Assembly (NCBI GenBank): GCA_903899795.1
Contig: CAIUKX010000543.1
Location: forward strand, 1-6,132
Reading direction: 5' to 3'
Source of the DNA: an uncultured Flavobacteriales bacterium
Lineage (GTDB): Bacteria > Bacteroidota > Bacteroidia > Flavobacteriales_D > Crocinitomicaceae
DNA: 6,132 nt
Part shown: one piece after another, positions 1 to 5,983 of the stretch
Numbering within the stretch: the first letter of the stretch is position 1
Layout of the letters: every line of letters starts with the position of its first letter
Program-made: the position numbers and the translations under genes
Notes under the pieces: generated by a model
Seen by the model: only the letters and a program-made list of their open reading frames with translations
What the model was told of the DNA's origin: nothing
Databases searched by the model: none

Positions 1-843
1 GATTATTAGTTTGAAATTTTTTGTTTCGTTTCCATCTAGATTATATTTCAAAAAATATATTCCGGAAAGCAGATGATCAATAGTAAACTGTTTTGTTTCA
101 TGCTCTTGGAGAACTACATTATCGAATGAAAGAACCAAATCACCCAAAGAACTATACAGCTTAAAATCAAAATTTAATAGTGAATTAACCGCAATATTAA
201 ATACTTTATCAGCAGGATTGGGATAAATCATAATCTCCTCATTTGAGCAATTTGACGAAATCAAGCCTACTATCTTTTTATGTCCATCAAAATCTGTTTG
301 GCTGATTCTATAGTAAGTGACAGAAGAACATATTGAATGATCTGTATATTGATAATTCCGAAATGTTGAAGTATTCCCTGAACCAATTATTTTTGCAACA
401 AAATCGAAATCAGTACCATTACAACTTCTTTCCAATGTAAAATAATCGTTGTTTTTTTCGGAAGAAGTAGACCATTCAACCAGTACATTAGTATTCATAC
501 AATTCACTGAAAAACCATTCAATTCAATAGGCAATCCAATAACAGAACATAATCCTGAAGGTGTGACAGCAGTATTCCTTTGCGTAGTAGTTCCGTCTCC
601 TAATCGATAAAATGCACCATTGGTTCCCCAACCCCAGACTGTATTGTTGCTTTTTAATGCGAACGTACTCGATGGTCCGGCAGATATTTGTGAAACATTA
701 CACAAATTAGTCGTACAACCTGATGTTCCGGTAAGTACCTGCACAGGTGTTGTTCTATTTGTTGTCGTATTATCACCTAACTGACCACTGGAGTTAATAC
801 CCCAAGCCCACACCGTACCATCCGATTTAAGGGCTACTGAATA
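1..843 (-). CDS. RCC1-repeat protein, C-terminal part: last two blades, linker domain and T9SS sorting domain (partial at window edge)
   Basis: This is the continuation of the RCC1 gene, one frame over from the 5' part. It is open from about 867 to position 1 with no stop, so the 3' end lies outside the window. Numbered as if the frame were repaired (residues 321-601), it completes blade 5 (YSVALKSDGTVWAWG, Trp334) and adds blade 7 (Trp392), giving seven blades, the canonical RCC1 number. Residues about 424-516 form the beta-sandwich module that often precedes Bacteroidota sorting domains: LPIELNGF, VEWSTSSEKNNDYFTLERS, then YYRISQTDFDG. A type A T9SS sorting domain follows, with YPNP at 527-530, a LYSSLGDLV strand, and LLSGIYFLKY near the end. 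Such domains direct outer-membrane export and are normally cleaved. The sequence ends in KLII, where these domains usually have only a few residues left. No independent start codon is convincing, so this part is probably untranslated unless the frameshift is a sequencing error. Confidence 0.85.
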
Positions 844-1657
844 AGGAAGATCCTGCTGCAACCTTAATCACATTACAAAGATTAGTTGTACATCCGGAAG
901 CACCAGCAAGTACTTGTACCGGTGTATTTCTTTGAGTGGTTGTGCCATCCGCTAATTGATTTTGACTATTATCCCCCCAAGCCCAAAGTGATCCTCCGCT
1001 TTTTACAGCCATTGAGAAATTACTCCCAACAGCAATAGCCGTAATATTGCATAAATTTGTAACACAACCTGAAGCACCAGTAAGAACCTGAACAGGTGTA
1101 GTTCTATTTGTTGTTGTGTTATCACCCAATTGACCCGTACTGTTATTTCCCCATGCCCAAAGTGTTCCGTCATTCTTGAGAGCTAATGCATGAGACGAAA
1201 AGCTACTTGCTGCAATGGCTGTGATGTTCGTTAAACCAGAAACTTGTACAGGTGTATTCCTTTGAGTAGTTGTACCATCCCCTAGCTGACCAGCAGTATT
1301 GGTTCCCCACGTCCATACAGTCCCATCGCTTTTCAATGCCAGTGAAAAAGAAATCCCAGTAGCAATTGCTGTTATATTACACAGATTCGTTCCGCATCCA
1401 GATGTACCGGCTAATACTTGAACTGCAGAATTTCGTTGTGTCGTAGTATTATCTCCCAATTGCCCGCTAGCATTTGGTCCCCATGCCCACACAGTGCCAT
1501 CACTCATCAAAGCTAGGGAATGATCATTCCCTGCAGCTACATGCGTAATATTACAAAGATTTGTTGAACAACCGGAAGCACCTACCACTACTGTAACAGG
1601 AGTCTGGGCTGTAGTTGTTGTACCATCACCGCATCTTCCATCAGTATTCCTTCCCCA
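630..1657 (-). repeat. Coding tandem repeat: RCC1 blades of 174 bp
   Basis: Six full repeat units plus the start of a seventh run from the Trp codon at 1657 to the Trp codon at 630. Unit boundaries lie at 1657, 1483, 1309, 1153, 979, 804 and 630. Five units are 58 codons (174 bp, one of them 175 bp because of the frameshift), and the third is 52 codons because it lacks the GCxTNLCN insert. Units 4 and 6 are most alike at the DNA level and differ mainly at third codon positions, so the repeat is maintained at the protein level rather than freshly copied. Confidence 0.85.
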
Positions 1658-1804
1658 TGCTTTTACAGTCCTATGGGTACAGATTGCCAACCCGTGACTT
1701 CCACCAGCAGAAATGGATCCTTGAGGAAATGCTTCAGAATTGAAATAAAAAAATGAATAAATGAATAGTAATAACTGATAGATGATTTTTGTTGTTGCAT
1801 TCAT
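827..1804 (-). CDS. RCC1-repeat beta-propeller protein, N-terminal part of a frameshifted gene
   Basis: This is the 5' part of a secreted RCC1-family propeller gene and reads 325 codons to a premature TAA. Residues 1 to about 28 form a signal peptide: a charged start, a hydrophobic Leu/Phe/Tyr-rich core, and likely cleavage near SEA or PQG. Blade motifs of the form WGxNxxGQLGDG/NTTT start at Trp50, 108, 166, 218 and 276, at a 58-residue spacing except for one 52-residue blade. Each blade begins with the RCC1 signature SLALKSDGTVWAWG or a close variant. Five linkers in the complete propeller carry a GCxTNLCN insert with two cysteines. After residue 320 the frame breaks: the last five residues (LFSSP) are out-of-frame sequence, and the blade continues in the next frame (see 1-843). 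Outside the broken last blade the product would lack its sorting domain. The ATG at 1804 is followed directly by the signal peptide and has no Shine-Dalgarno sequence, as is usual in Bacteroidota. RCC1 propellers mediate protein contacts; the ligand here is unknown. The family call is secure. Confidence 0.9.
   Translation of the reverse strand: MNATTKIIYQLLLFIYSFFYFNSEAFPQGSISAGGSHGLAICTHRTVKAWGRNTDGRCGDGTTTTAQTPVTVVVGASGCSTNLCNITHVAAGNDHSLALMSDGTVWAWGPNASGQLGDNTTTQRNSAVQVLAGTSGCGTNLCNITAIATGISFSLALKSDGTVWTWGTNTAGQLGDGTTTQRNTPVQVSGLTNITAIAASSFSSHALALKNDGTLWAWGNNSTGQLGDNTTTNRTTPVQVLTGASGCVTNLCNITAIAVGSNFSMAVKSGGSLWAWGDNSQNQLADGTTTQRNTPVQVLAGASGCTTNLCNVIKVAAGSSLFSSP
843..844 (-). other. Single-base frameshift site in the RCC1 gene
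   Basis: On the minus strand the blade-5 sequence reads TCT TCC T TAT TCA GTA GCC. Removing one of the two T residues (the A pair at 843-844 on the plus strand) restores an unbroken GSSYSVALKSDG match to the other blades, and the frame then stays open to the window edge. The inserted base is therefore placed to within a dinucleotide. It is not in a long homopolymer. No stop codon sits in the shift position, so the site does not resemble a known +1 programmed frameshift signal. A true mutation or an assembly error are the two likely explanations. Confidence 0.85.
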
Positions 1805-2142
1805 ATTGCTTATTTAGTAGTGATAAGAATTGTTTTCGCTTACAAGATTCCATGGTACAATGGTAGAGCGATTCTTTTTTTTTTCTTATTTGTTGAACTA
1901 TACTATATCTTTCTGAATAATAAAAACCAGTTCCAATACCTTACAATTAGCAATAACAAACACATAATCATATACATACATTACAAATATCTTGTTTTGT
2001 TTTTTGACTTCGGAGAATATTATTATTTGAATTTTCTACAATGATATAGCTCTTGATGTTAGATATATTAAGAGAATTTAGGACGTAAAGACATATTCCT
2101 CATTTGAAATAATCTCTAAGATGGGCAACATAAAAATAGATT

Positions 2143-2188
2143 AAAAAAGAAAAACGGTAACATAAGGCTACTACCTCTTATACTACCG
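2143..2188 (-). terminator. Rho-independent terminator
   Basis: On the minus strand CGGTAGTATAAG (2188-2177) and CTTATGTTACCG (2166-2155) form a 12-bp stem. It has ten Watson-Crick pairs and two adjacent G-U wobbles in RNA, around a 10-nt loop. It is followed directly by TTTTTCTTTTTT (2154-2143). The U-rich tail is present only on the minus strand, so the terminator acts in that direction. It lies 211 bp past the regulator stop codon, giving either a long 3' untranslated region for that transcript or the end of a separate small transcript. Confidence 0.75.
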
Positions 2189-2270
2189 CTTCTCACACTT
2201 CTGATTACACACTTTCGTTAAATGAAAACCTAACTATTTAACAAATAAATACACTATGACTAATTACTGT

Positions 2271-2278
2271 CAAATTTA
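2271..2278 (-). promoter_or_regulatory. Possible -7 box (TAAATTTG) inside the intergenic region
   Basis: The minus-strand sequence TAAATTTG fits the Bacteroidota primary-sigma -7 consensus TAnnTTTG. It lies about 80 bp upstream of the terminator stem, so a transcript from here would be roughly 120 nt. No TTG-type -33 element is visible at the usual spacing of about 19-21 bp. In DNA this A+T-rich such a match every kilobase or two is expected by chance. Confidence 0.2.
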
Positions 2279-2399
2279 GATCGAAACAATCCCCTTGCCT
2301 ATTATCTCATCTATACAGATTCTTTAAATTGGGTACTTTTATCTTTCATTAGCATTCACCAACAATTAAACACCTAATTTTTAGATGATTAAATTAAAC

Positions 2400-4067
2400 C
2401 TAAATTTTATTCATAAATATTGACAGGTCTATCATATCTCCTTTTATACCTAGTTTTGATCTTAATCTGGAACGTGCCACATCAATACTATTCTCGCTCG
2501 ATCCTTTCAAATCGGCTATTTGCTTTGTATTAAAATTCATTCTCAGGTAAATAGCCAGAGTCACCTCATTCGATGTCAGATTTGGAAATTTATGACAAAG
2601 CCGTTTTACAAAGCCATCATTAACTGATTGTATCACCAGATCTAGGTCTTTTAATTCCTTGCTTTTTGCACCAACGGCTGCTTCATTGATATTTTTCACC
2701 AATTCATACAATTGATCACTTAATTTTTTGCTTGGAGTCTCCAAAGCTATATGCTTCAGTTTCTGCGCCAAGCTTTCAGATATTGCATTGTAATTTGTAA
2801 TGGCAACAATTGAATTATTTAAAAGTATTTTCTGTTGAGAATTTTGCTCTTCGAGCAACTTCTTTGACTTTGAAATAACACGAAAAAAATAAAGGGAAAC
2901 CAATAAGATGACCAAAATAAAGAAACCGGTAATGTAGAGTGCCGTTATTTTTTTATTCTGTTCAACTTCATTATCTTTTTTTGTTTCCAATTGTTTTTGA
3001 ATAGCTAAAAGTTCTTCATTCATCGAACTATTTAAATTAAATATCTTTCCAACCTGAATTTGATCATTAGCATGCTTTTTATCTTTAAAAACAGTACTTC
3101 TTTTCTTGAAAAAAGACACCAAGGCATCGTATTCTTTTCCCTTAAAATTATCCAGGATACATTCACAAATATTGATTCCTAAATCCGGATTGTATTTATC
3201 GATAAGGTAAAGAGCTTCTTTCATTAAGCTAAAGGCTTTTTTGGGATCTGAATCTATATATGTCAACGCCAATCCATATTTCCCTTGCCCTTCAGAACCT
3301 CTGCAATGTACCTTTTGAGCATCATTAATTGTTTTCTGAAAAAATAGTCGTGCATTTTCAATATCATCTTTATTTAGATACAGTACACCTTTATTGAAAT
3401 CAGTTGTCAAATCTATTTCTCCAAACTTATTTGTGCTTTCAACCAATCGGAGGTAGTATATCGCTGAATCCAAGTTTGATCTTGTCGCCCAATAAGCCGA
3501 AAAACTGGAATATACATACTTTAAAACTCTATTACTATGATTGACGAAAGCATATTTTTTTGCTTTAATTGCTGCTTTATAAGCATAATCTGGTTGTTTA
3601 AGACTCAAATGAATATTCACCAAAAGCAATTGGCAAAATGCCAAACCATCATAATTTTTAGTTAGCAAATAATAATTATTGCATTTGTTCCACTCCTGAT
3701 AGGATTCAAAATACATATTTAATTGCGCATAAGATCCTGATTTCCGTAAGTGTATCAGTGCGGCAAGGCTATCTCTATCATCAATGTATTTCAATTTTTT
3801 TTGTGCAATAGTGGTAACATTTAGTGATTCATTGATTTTACCAATGTTATTATAATACCAACCCTTCAACAACAAGAGTGTTATCTTATCTCTTTCGGAG
3901 CATTGTGATTTAAGAGCAAGGTCAATATCCTTAAAATAGTTGACGAGATTCCATTCCGAATCTGCTTTGATTTTCTTGATTAATTCCGAACATTCATTCT
4001 GAGAAAATATACACGAGGTATTTAGAAAAAAAATAACTGCACAAACAATTTTTGAAAGTTGGATCAT
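2400..4067 (-). CDS. Membrane-anchored TPR / LuxR-like HTH transcriptional regulator
   Basis: This 555-residue protein is a one-component membrane regulator of a type common in Bacteroidota. Residues 1-23 are a signal peptide (hydrophobic core VCAVIFFL, likely cleavage after FSQ). Residues about 25-330 are all-helical with TPR-like pairs, for example KGWYYNNIGKINESL, GVLYLNKDDIENARLFFQK and GKYGLALTYIDSDPKKAFS. Residues about 347-372 are charged helix. A single membrane segment follows at about 374-396 (TALYITGFFILVILLVSLYF), then a coiled coil to about 490. The C-terminal HTH at about 494-542 has FPNLTSNEVTLAIYLRMN and then TKQIADLKGSSENSIDVARSR, the LuxR/GerE-like fold in its Bacteroidota form. 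The signal peptide plus membrane segment put the TPR domain in the periplasm and the HTH in the cytoplasm. I prefer the ATG at 4067 to the in-frame TTG at 4109, because the ATG sits directly before the signal peptide and is preceded by an A/T-rich TAAA. There is no receiver or kinase domain. The ligand and target genes are unknown; flanking T9SS genes are candidates. Confidence 0.88.
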   Translation of the reverse strand: MIQLSKIVCAVIFFLNTSCIFSQNECSELIKKIKADSEWNLVNYFKDIDLALKSQCSERDKITLLLLKGWYYNNIGKINESLNVTTIAQKKLKYIDDRDSLAALIHLRKSGSYAQLNMYFESYQEWNKCNNYYLLTKNYDGLAFCQLLLVNIHLSLKQPDYAYKAAIKAKKYAFVNHSNRVLKYVYSSFSAYWATRSNLDSAIYYLRLVESTNKFGEIDLTTDFNKGVLYLNKDDIENARLFFQKTINDAQKVHCRGSEGQGKYGLALTYIDSDPKKAFSLMKEALYLIDKYNPDLGINICECILDNFKGKEYDALVSFFKKRSTVFKDKKHANDQIQVGKIFNLNSSMNEELLAIQKQLETKKDNEVEQNKKITALYITGFFILVILLVSLYFFRVISKSKKLLEEQNSQQKILLNNSIVAITNYNAISESLAQKLKHIALETPSKKLSDQLYELVKNINEAAVGAKSKELKDLDLVIQSVNDGFVKRLCHKFPNLTSNEVTLAIYLRMNFNTKQIADLKGSSENSIDVARSRLRSKLGIKGDMIDLSIFMNKI

Positions 4068-4128
4068 TTTAGAAATCTTATTGTAAAGTAGTACTAAGTA
4101 ATTGTTCAATGTGAATCTGTTACTTCTT

Positions 4129-4136
4129 CAAATATA
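4129..4136 (-). promoter_or_regulatory. Possible -7 promoter box (TATATTTG) of the regulator gene
   Basis: TATATTTG on the minus strand fits the Bacteroidota TAnnTTTG -7 consensus. It lies 61 bp upstream of the ATG at 4067, implying a leader of about 55 nt. At the -33 position, 20 bp further upstream, there is TTC rather than TTG, so the match is partial. From this box the alternative TTG start at 4109 would have a leader of only about 13 nt, which supports the ATG. Confidence 0.4.
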
Positions 4137-4222
4137 TAAAAAATCATCCATTTTCTGAATTCATAAAACTACTTACTTTTTTGTTTTTCAGCCAATTCTA
4201 ATTAATTCTATAACTGCCTATG

Positions 4223-5458
4223 TTATTCTAAAATTACACGTTGAAAAAACACATGAAGATCATCTTGTATTCGAAGTGTATATTGTCCTTTTCCGTAATT
4301 TGATAAATTAATTTCGGTATTATTTATTTGTTCTAAAACTTTATCTCCAAGCATATTGTATACATCTATACGGCAATTTTGAGCCAGATTTGTAGTACCG
4401 TTTTGCACATGAAATATTCCAGAACTTGGGTTTGGGTATACCGAAACAAAAGAACTTTCTAATTCTGAAATACCGGTCGAGATAGCCGTTACCGGAGTTA
4501 TCGTTCCGCCGTTTGCTGAACTGTATAAAAAAGTTGCTGCATCTCCGGCAATATAACCTGTCCCATTGAGTACACAAATTGAATTCAGATTTGCTGTTGT
4601 CCCCGAAACTTGTGATCCCCATGAATTACCATCATCCAAACTCTTTAAAATCAAACCATTTTGTCCGACAATCCATATTGAGCCATTTGACAAATATTTT
4701 ACACTATTGAAGTTTAATATTGAATAATGAGGTAATATAGTCCAGTTGTCCCCACCATTAGTTGTCATTAATATTGTTCCGCTCTCACCTAATGCAATAC
4801 CATGCGTCGCGTCTTTAAAAGAAATATCTTTCAAGTTTGTGGTCGTACCTGAACTTAAACTTGTCCAGTTTGTTCCATCCATCGTACGTAATAGTGTACC
4901 GTTAATCCCCACTATATAAGCTTGCGTAGTAGAAACAACATCTATTGCCGATAAATTAACCGAAACTCCTGATGTTTGAACTGTCCAATCTAACCATGTA
5001 GGATATGATCCTGTTGAGATGTACTTACGAATTCCACCACTATTACCACATGCATACCCAGTTTGACTAACAAACTCAACATCGTTTATACCTGATCCTC
5101 CAACTTCGATATTTACCAAATGATTCCAGCTATCTCCTCCATTACTCGTTGATGTCATATTATCATTAGAATATCCTACCCCGTTCAAGTTATCAATAAA
5201 GGCGATCGTTCTAGTTGGAATACAATTGGTATTATCTAACCCAATTCCAGTACTCGTCGAATTAATGATGACTCCATTGTCGCCGCCAACTGCAACCCAG
5301 CCTCTCCCATCAGGGACACAGGTATAAAAGTTAGTCGTCGTCGGAACTCCAAAAGCCGATATATAAGTTGACTGAGTCCATTGCGAATACATGGTATTGA
5401 AAATGATCAGTGAAACAATGATCAAACAATTCGTTCTGTTTACTATAGATATGTTCAT
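4223..5458 (-). CDS. Exported YCF48/BNR-type beta-propeller protein with T9SS sorting domain
   Basis: This 411-residue protein is a T9SS substrate. Residues 1 to about 26 are a signal peptide (core CLIIVSLIIF, likely cleavage at YSQ). Residues about 45-320 carry BNR/YCF48-style propeller repeats, seen as xSxDGGxxW motifs: STSNGGDSW (103-111), RTMDGTNW (191-198), MTTNGGDNW (231-239) and KSLDDGNSW (272-280), with a degenerate YSSANGG at 312-318. Between them are strands such as AYIVGINGTLL and GIALGESGTIL. The pattern is that of photosystem II assembly factor YCF48/HCF136-like propellers, which in Bacteroidota are commonly secreted proteins unrelated to photosynthesis. A type A T9SS sorting domain occupies about 337-411: YPNPSSGIFHV at 341, a VYNMLGDKV strand, YGKGQYTLRI, ending QRVILE. 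The ATG at 5458 directly precedes the signal peptide. The gene is intact. The role is presumably surface binding or adhesion; a catalytic role has no support. There are 155 bp to the regulator start downstream and no clear terminator in between. Confidence 0.88.
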   Translation of the reverse strand: MNISIVNRTNCLIIVSLIIFNTMYSQWTQSTYISAFGVPTTTNFYTCVPDGRGWVAVGGDNGVIINSTSTGIGLDNTNCIPTRTIAFIDNLNGVGYSNDNMTSTSNGGDSWNHLVNIEVGGSGINDVEFVSQTGYACGNSGGIRKYISTGSYPTWLDWTVQTSGVSVNLSAIDVVSTTQAYIVGINGTLLRTMDGTNWTSLSSGTTTNLKDISFKDATHGIALGESGTILMTTNGGDNWTILPHYSILNFNSVKYLSNGSIWIVGQNGLILKSLDDGNSWGSQVSGTTANLNSICVLNGTGYIAGDAATFLYSSANGGTITPVTAISTGISELESSFVSVYPNPSSGIFHVQNGTTNLAQNCRIDVYNMLGDKVLEQINNTEINLSNYGKGQYTLRIQDDLHVFFQRVILE

Positions 5459-5462
5459 CTTT

Positions 5463-5498
5463 TTTATTTTAATAAAGTCTTTTTTTTATTAAAATAAA
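5463..5498 (-). promoter_or_regulatory. Leader inverted repeat just before the YCF48-like gene
   Basis: A perfect 14-bp inverted repeat made only of A and T (plus-strand arms TTTATTTTAATAAA at 5463-5476 and TTTATTAAAATAAA at 5485-5498) surrounds an 8-nt loop. It ends 4 nt before the ATG at 5458. In the mRNA it would fold over the region where ribosomes load. No U tract follows it on the minus strand, so it is not a terminator for the upstream gene. A smaller hairpin, GATTA-GAAG-TAATC, lies upstream at 5513-5526. Its regulatory role is inferred. Confidence 0.45.
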
Positions 5499-5529
5499 TT
5501 TATTTTCAATTAGATTACTTCTAATCAAA

Positions 5530-5537
5530 CAAATATA
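5530..5537 (-). promoter_or_regulatory. Possible -7 promoter box (TATATTTG) of the YCF48-like gene
   Basis: TATATTTG on the minus strand, 71 bp upstream of the ATG at 5458, fits the Bacteroidota TAnnTTTG -7 consensus and is identical to the box before the regulator gene. No TTG element is visible at the -33 spacing. If used, both leader hairpins (5463-5498 and 5513-5526) would be inside the transcript. Confidence 0.4.
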
Positions 5538-5599
5538 TACAATCATTTACCATATTTTATCTCTCACTTTTTTTCAAATTAAATAGAATGACCTCACTT

Positions 5600-5983
5600 T
5601 CATTTTCCATCTTCCTCCTTTTCTTGTTCATCTACCCAAAGCTGTAATTTCCAAATAAATCTATTTCGCTCAAGAATCAATCTGTAAAGTCTTCTCTGCC
5701 AAAAAAAAGCAAAACTCAAAACAATAAAAAACAGAGCGGAACATAATTCATGAAATTTTAATACTTCAGTTAAAGCATCCGTATTTGAACAATTTTCAAA
5801 ATGATACTCAGATACAAAAGATAAACGATTATCATATACATTCACTAAAAAACTGATACCAATTAATAAAAATAAAATTGCCAAAATCAGGTTTATTACT
5901 CTAAAAAAACGAATGACAATTGAGTTTCGAACAACACTTGGACTCTGCTCCATCATCGAAGATAATTCATTTGTATTTTTCAT
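5600..5983 (-). CDS. Small two-pass membrane protein of unknown function
   Basis: This 127-residue protein matches no family I recognise. Residues 1-25 are polar and presumably cytoplasmic. A first membrane segment lies at about 27-48 (VINLILAILFLLIGISFLV). Residues about 50-78 form a loop with a single Cys65 and acidic residues. A second segment lies at about 80-95 (ALFFIVLSFAFFW) and is followed by the basic stretch QRRLYRLILERNR. The tail, about 108-127, contains two Trp and ends in an acidic EQEKEEDGK. Basic residues at 25-28 and 97-108 favour both ends in the cytoplasm. There is no signal peptidase or lipobox motif. The ATG at 5983 (MKN start) has no Shine-Dalgarno sequence. No clear terminator separates it from the next gene 141 bp downstream, so some read-through is possible. 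Codon and base composition look like the neighbouring genes. It is likely a real gene because of its coherent topology and length, but no function can be assigned. Confidence 0.7.
   Translation of the reverse strand: MKNTNELSSMMEQSPSVVRNSIVIRFFRVINLILAILFLLIGISFLVNVYDNRLSFVSEYHFENCSNTDALTEVLKFHELCSALFFIVLSFAFFWQRRLYRLILERNRFIWKLQLWVDEQEKEEDGK

Larger units (their letters stand above)
1805..2399. other. Intergenic region of about 595 bp without a credible gene
   Basis: This gap separates the regulator gene from the RCC1 gene, both on the minus strand. It holds a minus-strand terminator (2143-2188), a run of ten T at 1875-1884 (A10 on the coding strand of the RCC1 gene), and an imperfect 14-bp palindrome at 1850-1863. 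It also holds a TAAATTTG box on the minus strand at 2271-2278. A 74-codon open frame on the plus strand from a GTG at 1820 has low-complexity Phe/Tyr/Ile/Asn-rich content and no domain, so I do not call it. I found no promoter for the RCC1 gene that I trust; it should lie in 1805 to about 2000. The rest shows nothing I can name. Confidence 0.7.

Noticed and set aside
843..867. Programmed +1 frameshifting in the RCC1 gene
   Set aside because: There is no slow stop codon in the shift position, no internal Shine-Dalgarno-like stimulator, and no slippery run; the site is an ordinary TCC TTA.
630..1657. CRISPR-like or satellite DNA repeat array
   Set aside because: The periodicity is explained by RCC1 blades: the units are coding throughout, differ mainly at third codon positions, and have no repeat-spacer structure.
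1848..1872. tRNA-like stretch (GGTACAATGGTAGAGCG) resembling a tRNA D-arm
   Set aside because: The D-stem halves do not pair, and no anticodon arm, T-arm consensus (GGTTCGA type) or matching acceptor stem follows within 80 bp; a T10 run comes next.
1820..2044. Plus-strand open frame of 74 codons from a GTG
   Set aside because: It is low in complexity, rich in Phe/Tyr/Ile/Asn as expected of translated A+T-rich intergenic DNA, has no domain or start region, and opposes every neighbouring gene.
4110..4222. Possible terminator for the YCF48-like gene (CTGAA and TTCAG arms followed further on by six T)
   Set aside because: The stem is only 5 bp with a long interrupted loop, and the T run is about 10 nt away, overlapping the likely promoter of the regulator.
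4341..4622. Minus-strand open frame of 93 codons
   Set aside because: It lies wholly inside the YCF48-like gene in another frame; the containing gene has a signal peptide, repeats and a sorting domain, while this frame has none.
4223..5458. A photosynthesis role suggested by the YCF48-like repeats
   Set aside because: The gene carries a T9SS sorting domain and sits in a Bacteroidota context; YCF48-type propellers are widespread in secreted proteins of non-photosynthetic bacteria.
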